Positions 26,180 through 34,258 of a stretch of 64,000 nucleotides of DNA are shown here, piece by piece. The stretch comes from Streptomyces violascens (lineage in GTDB: Bacteria; Actinomycetota; Actinomycetes; Streptomycetales; Streptomycetaceae), in NCBI RefSeq assembly GCF_014649955.1, contig NZ_BMUA01000017.1:117804-181803 (forward strand), in the 5' to 3' direction. Position numbers and translations under genes: made by a program. The notes beneath the pieces are model-generated. The model did no database searches. It was not told the DNA's origin and saw only the letters and a list, made by a program, of their open reading frames with translations. The number at the start of each line of letters is the position of its first letter. Within the stretch, counting starts at the first letter, position 1.

Positions 26180-26653
26180 GTGAAGCTTCTCCCCATGAAT
26201 GTGGGCCCCCTCAATCCCACGGTTCCCGATCTCCTGATCGGGTTCGTCCTCTTCCTCCTCTGCTTCTGGATGATGGCCGGCGTGCTGCTGCCCCGCATCA
26301 AGCGGACGCTGGAGCAGCGCGAGGCGCTGACGACGGGCCGCTCGCGCGAGGCCGAGGCCACCCTCGCCGAGGCGGCCGAGGTGCGAGCGCGGTACGAGGC
26401 CGAGCTCGCCGGGGCGCGGCACGAGGCGGCCCGCATCAGGCAGCAGGCCAAGGAGGAGGGCGCCGCGGCGATAGCCGCAGCCCGCGCCGAGGGCAACCGC
26501 GAGCGCGACGAGATCCTCGCCGCCGGCGCCGCGCAGATAGCCGCCGCCCGCGTGGCGGCCGAGGCCGAACTGCGGCCGTACGCGGAGGAGCTGGCCGCCG
26601 AACTGGCCGGCCGCATCCTCGGCGAGCCGCTGCCGACCCCGGCCGGCCGCTGA
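26180..26653 (+). CDS. orphan ATP synthase b subunit-like protein
   Basis: A 157-residue protein built like the b subunit of F-type ATP synthase. It has one N-terminal membrane helix (DLLIGFVLFLLCFWMMAGVLL at about 16-36), then a long charged and alanine-rich coiled coil (EAEATLAEAAEVRARYEAEL onward), and the b-type ending AEELAAELAGRILGEPL. No other ATP synthase gene is in the window, so it is a stand-alone paralogue. A scaffold role at the membrane is possible. The GTG at 26180 has GAGAAGG about 10 bases upstream; an ATG at 26195 is the alternative start. Confidence 0.72.
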   Translation: MKLLPMNVGPLNPTVPDLLIGFVLFLLCFWMMAGVLLPRIKRTLEQREALTTGRSREAEATLAEAAEVRARYEAELAGARHEAARIRQQAKEEGAAAIAAARAEGNRERDEILAAGAAQIAAARVAAEAELRPYAEELAAELAGRILGEPLPTPAGR

Positions 26654-27029
26654 GCCGATCCGCAGACCGCCCCCGGTGAGTGGGCTTCGCCGGGGGTGTG
26701 GGCCGGTTGCGCGCCGGAGGCCTGTGGCCTCGGCGGGAGGGTGGTCCGCAGCGCCCCAAGTGCGGGCGTGATTTCGGCAGAGCTGCTGCCCGGAGCGACC
26801 GTGTGGGCCGCAAGAACCTCGGCGGAACTGCTCGCCGGGGCGACCCTGCACGCCGCCGCAACCTGGGCAGAGCTGCTGCCCGGAGTGACTCTGCGGGCCG
26901 TCGGAACCTCGGCGGAACCGTTCCGTCGACGGACCCTGTGTGCCGCCGTGACCTGCGGGATTGCATACTGGAATCCCTAGAGACACGGCAATGCACCACA
27001 GACCCGTCAGCCCCAGGGAGCCCAGAGCC
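26654..27029. other. intergenic region with degenerate tandem repeats
   Basis: This 376-base gap between the b-like gene and the MpaB-like gene holds a repeat array (listed separately) and otherwise no gene that I can support. Frames through it exist on both strands, but none has a ribosome site or a start that fits the array. Confidence 0.5.
26770..26955. repeat. four imperfect 45-base tandem repeats
   Basis: Segments such as CAGAGCTGCTGCCCGGAG recur exactly 90 bases apart (26778 and 26868), and ACCTCGGCGGAAC recurs 90 bases apart (26816 and 26906). The array is therefore an alternating pair of 45-base units. Read in the frame of 26696-26980 it encodes a 15-residue period (TSAELLPGATVWAAR and variants) that can be cut into AxLxx-like pentapeptides. 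It may be the remnant of a pentapeptide-repeat gene or a simple duplicated spacer. Confidence 0.7.
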
Positions 27030-27893
27030 ATGAGCCGCCGCGACGCCGCCCCCGCGCCGCCTCCGCCCGGCGGCGTGCTGTGGAGCCTGGCCGGAGACAT
27101 CAGGATGCTGCTCACCCTGCCCGCGGCGCTCACCATGCAGGTGGCGCACCCCGCGGTCGGGGCGGGCGTGGACGAGCACTCGGTGTTCCGCACCGATCCA
27201 TGGGGCCGCGGTGAGCGCTCGCTGCGTTCGCTCCAGCTCTGGGTGTACGGAGGCGAGCAGGCGGCCGAGGAGGGGCGTCGGCTCCGGGAACTGCACAAGA
27301 CCATCCAGGGCACGGACGCCACCGGCCGCCGCTACCACGCGCTCACGCCCGCCTACTACGCGTGGGTGCACGCCACCGGATACCCCGTCTACGCACACGC
27401 CCAGCAGTACATCGGCCGCCCCTTCACCGACGCCCAGCACCGCAAGCTCTACGCGGAGTGGCTCCAGGTCGGCCGGATCCTCGGGATCAACGACCGGGAC
27501 ATGCCGGCGACCATAGAGGAGTTCTGGCCCTACTACCGCAAGGTCCTCGCCGACGAGATCCGTACCAACGTCGTGGTCGAGGAACTGGTCGCCACAGACC
27601 GCCCGGTGCCGCCCCCCGACCGTGGCCCGCTGCTCCTGAGGCTCCTCCTGAGAGCGCTCTGGCCGGTGCTCCTTCCGCCCTTCGCACGCTTCCGCCGGTT
27701 CGTCACCATCGGCTTCATGCCGCCGGACGCACGCGAGGCGATAGGCCTCGACTGGACGGACGAGCAGGAGCGGAAGCTGCGCCGCTTCGGCCGGGTGGTG
27801 CGCGCGGTCGTGCCGGTACTGCCCGAGCGACTGCGCTATCTGCCGCTCGCCCGCAGGGCACGGGCGGAGTTCAGGCGCTCGCCGCACTCCTGA
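27030..27893 (+). CDS. MpaB-like oxygenase family protein (DUF2236)
   Basis: A 287-residue member of the DUF2236 family that includes the fungal mycophenolic acid enzyme MpaB and the latex-clearing oxygenases. Conserved regions are LPAALTMQVAHPAVGAGVDEHS, RTDPWGRG, the YHALTPAYYAWVHAT motif with a candidate haem or metal His, and TIEEFWPYYRKVL. The reaction in Streptomyces is unknown, and oxygen-dependent cleavage of a terpenoid-like substrate is the family theme. I chose the ATG at 27030 because AGGGAG lies upstream and the domain starts soon after; ATG codons at 26961 and 26991 are in frame. Confidence 0.8.
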   Translation: MSRRDAAPAPPPPGGVLWSLAGDIRMLLTLPAALTMQVAHPAVGAGVDEHSVFRTDPWGRGERSLRSLQLWVYGGEQAAEEGRRLRELHKTIQGTDATGRRYHALTPAYYAWVHATGYPVYAHAQQYIGRPFTDAQHRKLYAEWLQVGRILGINDRDMPATIEEFWPYYRKVLADEIRTNVVVEELVATDRPVPPPDRGPLLLRLLLRALWPVLLPPFARFRRFVTIGFMPPDAREAIGLDWTDEQERKLRRFGRVVRAVVPVLPERLRYLPLARRARAEFRRSPHS

Positions 27894-28010
27894 ACCTGGA
27901 CCGGCGGGCCCGCGTCAGAGGCCGCTTCCAGGCGGCGCCGAGTGCCGCCGCCCCGGCGGATGATCCGGATCACGCGGATTCCAAGGCGGTGCAGGAGGAC
28001 CGAACGCCCA

Positions 28011-29036
28011 TCAGGCAGTGGCGCGTCGCACCAGCACCGTCGGGGTGATCACCGAGGCGGGCGGGGGCCCTTCGGCGCCGCCCTGGTCGAGCCCGCGCAG
28101 CAGCAGGCGGGCCATCAGCCGGCCCATCTCCTCGACCTCCTGGCGTACGGTCGTCAGGGGCGGGTCGGTGGCCTCCGCGACCGAGGTCATGTCGTCGAAG
28201 CCGACCAGCGCGACATCCTCCGGCACGCGTCGCCCGCGCTCACGCAGCACCCGCAGCGCGCCCGAGGCCATCAGGTCGTTCGCGGCGAACACGGCGTCCA
28301 AGTCCGGGCGGCGCGCGAGCAGTTCGGCCATCGCGTGGGCCCCGCTCTCCGCGGTGAACGCGCCCTCCACCACCAACGCCGGATCGGCTTCCGGGAGAAC
28401 GTCGCGGTACCCGCCGAGCCGGTCGGTCGAGGCGGTCTGATCCAGCGGACCCGCGATGTGGGCGATGCGCCCGCGCCCGATGGAGAGCAGATGGCGCACG
28501 GCCTCACGCGCGCCACCCCGGTTGTCGGCATCGACGTACGGAACAGCCGTCGGGAAGCCGGGCCGGCCGCCGAAGACCGTCAGCATGCCGGCGTCACGCG
28601 TGATCGCGGGCAGCGGGTCCTCGTCGTGCAGTGAGAACGCGAGCGCCCCGTCGACATGACCACCCGTCAGATAGCGGGAGATCCGCCCGTAGTCGTCCGG
28701 GCCCTCCACGAGGAGCAGCACCAACTGGGTGTCGTGCGCGGCGAGTTCCTTGCTGATGCCGCGGATCTGCCGGGAGAAGAAGGGGTCGGAGAAGAACCGC
28801 GTCTCCGGCTCGGCCACGATCACGGCGACCGCGCCGGTACGCCGGGTCACGAGCGAACGGGCCGCCTGATTGGGGATGTACCCGAGCTCCTCGACGGCCT
28901 GCCGCACCTTGTCGACCAGGGGCGGCCGCACCCCCGTGCCGCCATTGACGACGCGGGAAGCCGTCGCCCGGGACACCCCGGCCCGCGCCGCGACGGCCTC
29001 GAGCGTGGGCCGCACCCCGAAGTACTGCTCGGTCAA
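28011..29036 (-). CDS. LacI family transcriptional regulator
   Basis: A 341-residue repressor with the LacI helix-turn-helix and hinge (TLEAVAARAGVSRATASRVVNGG, then YIPNQAARSL). A periplasmic-binding-protein-like ligand domain follows (AVIVAEPETRFFSDPFF, DGALAFSLHDEDPL, FAANDLMASGALR, VALVGFDDM). Such regulators sense a sugar. No transporter or glycosidase gene adjoins it, so the target may lie elsewhere or be the gene itself. The TTG at 29036 has AGGAG 8 bases before it. A LacI-type palindrome sits 88 bases upstream at 29124-29137. Confidence 0.9.
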   Translation of the reverse strand: MTEQYFGVRPTLEAVAARAGVSRATASRVVNGGTGVRPPLVDKVRQAVEELGYIPNQAARSLVTRRTGAVAVIVAEPETRFFSDPFFSRQIRGISKELAAHDTQLVLLLVEGPDDYGRISRYLTGGHVDGALAFSLHDEDPLPAITRDAGMLTVFGGRPGFPTAVPYVDADNRGGAREAVRHLLSIGRGRIAHIAGPLDQTASTDRLGGYRDVLPEADPALVVEGAFTAESGAHAMAELLARRPDLDAVFAANDLMASGALRVLRERGRRVPEDVALVGFDDMTSVAEATDPPLTTVRQEVEEMGRLMARLLLRGLDQGGAEGPPPASVITPTVLVRRATA

Positions 29037-29123
29037 GGCAGGTTCTCCTCATCGGCGGATCGCTCGACGACCCCTCGGCGGAACTGCGTTGCCGGGCAGC
29101 GTATCGGGGCGGGGATCGCCGGG

Positions 29124-29137
29124 CGAGAGCGCTTTCG
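29124..29137 (-). promoter_or_regulatory. LacI-type operator
   Basis: CGAGAGCGCTTTCG is a near-perfect palindrome (12 of 14 positions) with the central AGCGCT that LacI-family proteins such as CebR recognise. It is 88-101 bases upstream of the LacI gene and suggests autoregulation. Confidence 0.55.
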
Positions 29138-29210
29138 GATCCGCGGCGGAGGGCTCCCTCCGCCCCGCCCCGCACACATCGCCCGTGGTCGGCAAGTCGC
29201 CTCACCCGGG

Positions 29211-29247
29211 GGAGGGGGCAGGAGGAACCCGTCCCCCTGCCCCTCCC
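29211..29247 (-). terminator. probable terminator of the M1 peptidase gene
   Basis: GGGAGGGGGCAGG and a matching CCCCTGCCCCTCCC form a bulged GC-rich stem 8 bases after the peptidase stop codon on the minus strand. Confidence 0.6.
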
Positions 29248-29254
29248 AGTCCGC

Positions 29255-30769
29255 TCAGTGCGCCGAGTGCGACGCCGAGATCTGCTTCCACGACTTCGGC
29301 TCGACCGGCTTCGCCGTCTCGGCCGACGGGGACGACGCGACCCCGGCACGCGGCCCGAACTTGGCCTTCGCCGCAGCCGGGGCGGACGGCTTCGACGGCT
29401 GGAAGAGCCAGGTGTCGAAGAGCTCCGCAAGCGGCTTGCCCGAGATCTTCTCGGCATACTTCACGAAGTCGCCGACCGCCGCGTTGCCGTAGGCGTGCTC
29501 GGTCGGCCAGCCCTTGAGGATCTTGAAGAAGGACGCGTCGCCGACCGTGTTGCGCAGCGCCTGGATGGCGACGGCGCCACGGTCGTAGACGGCGCCGTCG
29601 AACTGGTTGTCCGGGCCCGGGTCGCCCGGCTTCACCTTCCAGAACGGGTCGTCGGCCGGGTGCTGCGAGTACACCCAGTCCGCCAGCTGCTGCGCGGTGC
29701 CGTCGCCCTCCTTCTCCGACCAGAGCCACTGGGCGTAGGACGCGAAGCCCTCGTTGTCCCAGATGTCCTTCCAGCCCTTGACCGAGACGTCGTCGCCGTA
29801 CCACTGGTGCGCCAACTCATGTACGACCACGGACACGTTGGCGCCGTTGGCGAACTGCGCCGGGCTGTAGAACGGCCGCGTCTGCGTTTCGAGGGCGAAG
29901 TGGGTCGGCACGTTCGGGACGTATCCGCCGACCGCGTTGAAGGGGTACGTCCCGAAGACGCTTTCCAGCCACTGGGTGACGTCCTTCGAGCGCTCGACGC
30001 TGGCGCGCGCGGCGTCGCCGTTGTCGCCGAGGTCCTTGCTGTAGGCGTTCAGGACCGGCAGCCCGCTCGCGGTCTTGTCGGTGGTGATGTCGAACTTGCC
30101 CACCGCGAGCGTGGCCAGGTAGGAGGCCTGGGGCTTGTTGGAGCGCCAGTTGTACGTCGTCCAGCCCAGCTTCGAACTCTGGGACTGCAGAACGCCGTTG
30201 CTGATCGCCTGGGTGCCGTCGGGAACCTTGACCGAGACGTCGTACGTTGCCTTGTCCAGCGGGTGGTCGTTGGACGGGAACCACCACACGGCCGAGTCCG
30301 GTTCCTGGGCCGCCACACCGCCGTCCGGGGTGCGCTGCCAGGCCGTCCAGCCGTCGACCTTCAGCTCGGACGGCTTGCCCGCGTACTTGACGACCACGGT
30401 GACGGACTTGCCCTTGGGCAGCGGCGTGGCCGGGGTGATCTCCAGCTCGTGGCTGCCCGACGTGGCGAACGTCGCCTTGGTGCCGTTCACCCGCACCTCG
30501 CTGACGGCGAGTCCGAAGTCCAGGTTGAAGCGGGAGAGGTCCTGCTGAGTGGTGGCGAGCAGCGTGGCCGTGCCTTCGAGGAGGTCGGTGGCGGGCTGGT
30601 ACCTGAGCTTCAGGTCGTAGTGCGAGACGTCGTAGCCGCCGTTGCCGCTGGCCGGGTAGTAGGGGTCGCCGATGCCCGGGGCACCCGGAGTGAAGTCCGC
30701 GGCCGATGCCGGGATCACCAGCAGCAGAGAGGCGGCGAGCACGCTCGGGGCGATGATTTTGCGGTGCAC
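29255..30769 (-). CDS. secreted M1 family metallopeptidase
   Basis: A 504-residue exported aminopeptidase-like enzyme. A signal peptide (VHRKIIAPSVLAASLLLVIPASA) is followed by the N-terminal beta domain and the gluzincin core. HELAH at about residue 310 binds zinc, and a second Glu in NEGFASY lies exactly 18 residues later. The usual GAMEN exopeptidase loop reads FALETQ here, as in other streptomycete members. It lacks the large C-terminal domain of classical aminopeptidase N. The GTG at 30769 is chosen for GGAG 7 bases upstream. It is divergent from an X-Pro peptidase gene, and the two probably digest extracellular protein together. Confidence 0.9.
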   Translation of the reverse strand: MHRKIIAPSVLAASLLLVIPASAADFTPGAPGIGDPYYPASGNGGYDVSHYDLKLRYQPATDLLEGTATLLATTQQDLSRFNLDFGLAVSEVRVNGTKATFATSGSHELEITPATPLPKGKSVTVVVKYAGKPSELKVDGWTAWQRTPDGGVAAQEPDSAVWWFPSNDHPLDKATYDVSVKVPDGTQAISNGVLQSQSSKLGWTTYNWRSNKPQASYLATLAVGKFDITTDKTASGLPVLNAYSKDLGDNGDAARASVERSKDVTQWLESVFGTYPFNAVGGYVPNVPTHFALETQTRPFYSPAQFANGANVSVVVHELAHQWYGDDVSVKGWKDIWDNEGFASYAQWLWSEKEGDGTAQQLADWVYSQHPADDPFWKVKPGDPGPDNQFDGAVYDRGAVAIQALRNTVGDASFFKILKGWPTEHAYGNAAVGDFVKYAEKISGKPLAELFDTWLFQPSKPSAPAAAKAKFGPRAGVASSPSAETAKPVEPKSWKQISASHSAH

Positions 30770-30902
30770 AAAAAGCTCCAAGTCGTCATGGTCGTCATGG
30801 GGTGAACGATGGTGAACGATCTCTTCGGACCCTATTCAGCCCCTGCCGTCCCGGTCATGTCCATGGCTCCTCCTGTCACACGATCGCCATTCGGCCGACA
30901 TG

Positions 30903-30931
30903 TTGACTTGTGCGGCTTCGTTCGCTTAAGT
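30903..30931 (+). promoter_or_regulatory. candidate promoter of the X-Pro dipeptidyl-peptidase gene
   Basis: TTGACT at 30903-30908 and TTAAGT at 30926-30931 are 17 bases apart, matching a vegetative-type promoter. A second hexamer, TAGCTT at 30970-30975, lies 7 bases before the start codon and would give a leaderless mRNA. Confidence 0.45.
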
Positions 30932-30982
30932 GCCTCGACTGCCCTCTTTTGCGCGGGAGTTGACCGGAGTAGCTTCCGCCCC

Positions 30983-32968
30983 ATGCCGATACGCGCGCGG
31001 GGCACCCGCCACAGGTCAAGATTCCTCAGATCGCTCGTCCTCGCGGCCGTGGCCGCCCTGGCGGCGGTGCTCCTCGCCCCGGCGGGTGCCCAGGCGGCCC
31101 GCGCCAGGGAGAGCCAACCGGTCTACTCGTACGAGAACGCGATACGCGAGGCCGTCTGGGTGGACACCGGCCTGGACGGCGACGGGGACGGGAAGAGCGA
31201 CCGCGTCGCGGTCGACATCGTCCGGCCGCGCGAACCCGCGCAGCAGGGCCGCAAGGTGCCCGTCATCATGGACGCCAGCCCCTACTACTCGTGCTGCGGC
31301 CGCGGCAACGAGAGCCAGCTCAAGACGTACGACGCCAAGGGCAACGTCGTCCAGATGCCGCTGTACTACGACAACTACTTCGTGCCGCGCGGCTACGCCT
31401 TCGTCGGCGTGGACCTGGCCGGAACCAATCGCTCGGACGGCTGCGTCGACGTCGGCGGACCCTCCGACGTCCTGTCCGCGAAGGCGGTCGTCGACTGGCT
31501 GAACGGCCGGGCCCGCGCCTACACGACACGTACCGGCGGCCAGCGCGCCACGGCCGGGTGGACCAACGGCCGCACCGGCATGATCGGCAAGAGCTGGGAC
31601 GGCACCATCGCCAACGGGGTCGCCGCCACCGGCGTCGAGGGCCTCAAGACGATCGTTCCGATCAGCGCGATCTCGTCCTGGTACGACTACTACTTCGCCA
31701 AGGGCGCCGCGCTCTACGACGGCGGCCCGGCCGAGCTCGCCGGCTATGTCGACAGCCCGGACGCGCAGGCCCGCTGCGCCGCGGCACAGCAGAAGCTGGT
31801 CGACGGGTCTCCCCGCAACGGGGACTGGACGAAGCTCTGGACCGACCGTGACTACGCGAGCCGCGCCGACAACGTGAAGGCCAGCGTCTTCGTCGTGCAC
31901 GGCATGCAGGACCTCAACGTGCGCACGAAGAACTTCGGCCAGTGGTGGGACGGGCTCGCCAGGAACGGGGTCGAGCGGAAGATCTGGCTGTCGCAGACCG
32001 GGCACGTCGACCCGTTCGACTACCGGCGCCCCGAGTGGGTGGGCACCCTCCACCAGTGGTTCGACCACTACCTCCTCGGCTACGACAACGGCATCGAGCG
32101 GCAGCCCATGGCCGACATCGAGCGCCACCCCGACCAGTGGAGCACCGACACGTCATGGCCGCCGGCCGGCACCGCAGCGACGACGGTGCACCCGGTGAGC
32201 GGCCCGGCTCCGGGCGTCGGCGGGCTCTCGCTGAAGTCCGCCCCGGCCGGAACGACCTCCACGTTCACCGACAACCCGGCCCTGGACGAGACGAGTTGGG
32301 CCGCACAGATCGACAGGTCCACACCCGACAAGGCGGGTTTCGTCACCCGGCCACTGGCCAAGGACCTGCGGGTGTCCGGCTCGTCCAAGGTGACCGTCAC
32401 CGCGACGCCCACCACGAGCAGCGCCCACCTCTCGGCGGTCCTCGTCGACCTCGGGCCCGACACCATCCGCAACTACGCGGGCTCCGGCGAAGGCATCCGC
32501 ACCGGCACTGACCGCACCTGCTGGGGTGCGAGCACGGCCGGTGACAGCTCCTGCTACCTGACGACCTCGGCCGACAGGACCGATGTCGGATACACCGTCT
32601 TCAGCCGCGGCTGGGCCGACCTCGCTCACTACGCCTCCGCCACCAAGGGCGTCCCGCTCACGCCCGGCAAGCCGTACACGATCACGCTCGACCTGGCGGC
32701 CGCCGACCACGTCGTACCGGCCGGGCACCGACTCGCGCTGATCGTCGCGGGCACCGACAATGGCCTCATCGAGCCTCCGACGAGCAAGCCGACGCTCACC
32801 GTGGACCTCGCGCGAACGGGCGCCACGGTGCCGTTCGTCGGTGGCGCCGGGGCGTTCATACGGGCCACGGTCGGTACGCGTCCGCAGGTCAGCGGCGGGG
32901 CGACGGCGACCGAGGGTGTTCCGGTGCCGCGCATGACGCAGCGGCTGCCCGGGGACGTCCCCCGATGA
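30983..32968 (+). CDS. secreted Xaa-Pro dipeptidyl-peptidase (S15 family)
   Basis: A 661-residue serine peptidase that removes X-Pro dipeptides from peptide N-termini. A signal peptide (MPIRARGTRHRSRFLRS then LVLAAVAALAAVLLAPAG) leads to an alpha/beta hydrolase domain. The nucleophile is in GKSWDGT near residue 202. The acid is probably in HGMQDLNV near residue 312 and the His in SQTGHVDPF near residue 338. A C-terminal jelly-roll domain ends the protein (HRLALIVAGTDN). The ATG at 30983 is chosen because an earlier start gives a non-secretory N-terminus. Its stop overlaps the start of the M14 peptidase gene (ATGA), so the two are co-translated. Confidence 0.92.
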   Translation: MPIRARGTRHRSRFLRSLVLAAVAALAAVLLAPAGAQAARARESQPVYSYENAIREAVWVDTGLDGDGDGKSDRVAVDIVRPREPAQQGRKVPVIMDASPYYSCCGRGNESQLKTYDAKGNVVQMPLYYDNYFVPRGYAFVGVDLAGTNRSDGCVDVGGPSDVLSAKAVVDWLNGRARAYTTRTGGQRATAGWTNGRTGMIGKSWDGTIANGVAATGVEGLKTIVPISAISSWYDYYFAKGAALYDGGPAELAGYVDSPDAQARCAAAQQKLVDGSPRNGDWTKLWTDRDYASRADNVKASVFVVHGMQDLNVRTKNFGQWWDGLARNGVERKIWLSQTGHVDPFDYRRPEWVGTLHQWFDHYLLGYDNGIERQPMADIERHPDQWSTDTSWPPAGTAATTVHPVSGPAPGVGGLSLKSAPAGTTSTFTDNPALDETSWAAQIDRSTPDKAGFVTRPLAKDLRVSGSSKVTVTATPTTSSAHLSAVLVDLGPDTIRNYAGSGEGIRTGTDRTCWGASTAGDSSCYLTTSADRTDVGYTVFSRGWADLAHYASATKGVPLTPGKPYTITLDLAAADHVVPAGHRLALIVAGTDNGLIEPPTSKPTLTVDLARTGATVPFVGGAGAFIRATVGTRPQVSGGATATEGVPVPRMTQRLPGDVPR

Positions 32969-34257
32969 GGGCGCGGCTGCTGGTGCTCGGGGTGGCGGCG
33001 GCCGCGCTCGCCGTCCCGCTGGCCACCGCGCCCGCCACGGCCCGTCCCACCGAGCCCCCCGCCACCGAGCCCCGCACCGGCTTCGAGGCCAGTGACGGGG
33101 CGCGCTGGACCGGCCAATCGGAGGAGCAGGCCTTCCTCGCCGCCGTCGACCGGCTCAGCGAGCGGACCTCGGTGCGCCGGATCGGCACCACCCGCCAGGG
33201 TCGCCCCCTGCAGGAGGTGCGCATCGGCGGCCGGCACACGTCCAGCACCGTACTTCTCGTGTGCACCCAGCACGGTAATGAACCGGCGGGCCGGGAGGCC
33301 TGCCTCAGCACCGTCCGCGACCTCGCCCTGACCAAGGACCGGGCCACGCTCCGCTTCCTGGAGCGCACCACCGTCCTGGTCATCCCGACCGCCAACCCGG
33401 ACGGCCGGGCCGCCGGCACCCGCGAGAACTCCGAAGGCGTCGACATCAACCGCGACCACATCGCGCTGAAGACGGCGGAGGCGCGGGCCACCGCGTCGGT
33501 CCTGCGCGACGAACACCCCGATGTCGTCTACGACCTGCACGAGTACGGCGCCACGCCCAAGTACTATGACAAGGACCTCTTCGACCTCTGGCCGCGCAAC
33601 CTCAACACCGATCCGAAGGTGCACGAGGAGGCTCGGACACTGTCCGGCGACTACGTCCGCGATGCCGCGCGGGACGAGGGCTTCCGCACCGGCACCTACG
33701 GCATCTGGACCGACCCGGTCACCGGCGACCCCGTCAAGCAGGTCGCCGGTGACGGCCAGGAACGCATCCTGCGCAACACGGCCGGCCTCAAGCACGCCGT
33801 CGCGCTGCTCATCGAGAGCCGTGTCGATCCGATGACGGACGCGGAGAAGGCCGATCCGGCCGTCAACAACCGGCGCCGCGTCGACTCGCAACTGACCGGC
33901 CTGAGCGGCCTGTTGGACTTCGTCACGGAACGTCGCACACGCATCGAGGCGGCCACGGGAGCGGCGCGCGCCGCCGGATTCCGCGACCAGGGGCCCGTCT
34001 ATCTCGGCGGCGCCGACAACACGCCGGCGACCCCGGCGGAGATCCTCCGCGACCCGCCGTGCGGCTACCGCCTGAGCCCCGCTCAGTACGGAGAGGTCAA
34101 GGATCAACTCGCCCTGCACGGCGTCCAGTCGAGGCAGCTGCCCGGCGGGGGAGCCTTCGTCCCGCTGCGTCAGTCGCTGCGCAGCCTGGCGCCCCTGCTG
34201 CTCGACGGCCGCGCCCAGTACCACCTGGCGGCCGCCGAGCCCGTCGAACGCTGCTGA
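32965..34257 (+). CDS. secreted M14 family zinc carboxypeptidase
   Basis: A 430-residue exported metallopeptidase. Signal peptide residues 1-26 end in PATA. The zinc ligands are in CTQHGNEPAGREAC (H-x2-E near 98-101) and VYDLHEYG (His near 192). IPTANPDGRAA and the NREHIALKT-like EGVDINRDHIAL motif are typical of the carboxypeptidase A fold. The catalytic Glu is likely in LLIESR near residue 287. It overlaps the X-Pro peptidase gene by 4 bases, so an operon of complementary exopeptidases is clear. Its 3' end abuts the convergent oxidase gene with one base between. Confidence 0.88.
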   Translation: MRARLLVLGVAAAALAVPLATAPATARPTEPPATEPRTGFEASDGARWTGQSEEQAFLAAVDRLSERTSVRRIGTTRQGRPLQEVRIGGRHTSSTVLLVCTQHGNEPAGREACLSTVRDLALTKDRATLRFLERTTVLVIPTANPDGRAAGTRENSEGVDINRDHIALKTAEARATASVLRDEHPDVVYDLHEYGATPKYYDKDLFDLWPRNLNTDPKVHEEARTLSGDYVRDAARDEGFRTGTYGIWTDPVTGDPVKQVAGDGQERILRNTAGLKHAVALLIESRVDPMTDAEKADPAVNNRRRVDSQLTGLSGLLDFVTERRTRIEAATGAARAAGFRDQGPVYLGGADNTPATPAEILRDPPCGYRLSPAQYGEVKDQLALHGVQSRQLPGGGAFVPLRQSLRSLAPLLLDGRAQYHLAAAEPVERC

Positions 34258-34258
34258 A

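Noticed and set aside
26696..26980. 94-codon frame through the 45-base repeats, with a pentapeptide-like period
   Set aside because: No ribosome site, a start outside the repeat and other open frames over the same array. It is kept as a repeat and a finding, not as a gene.
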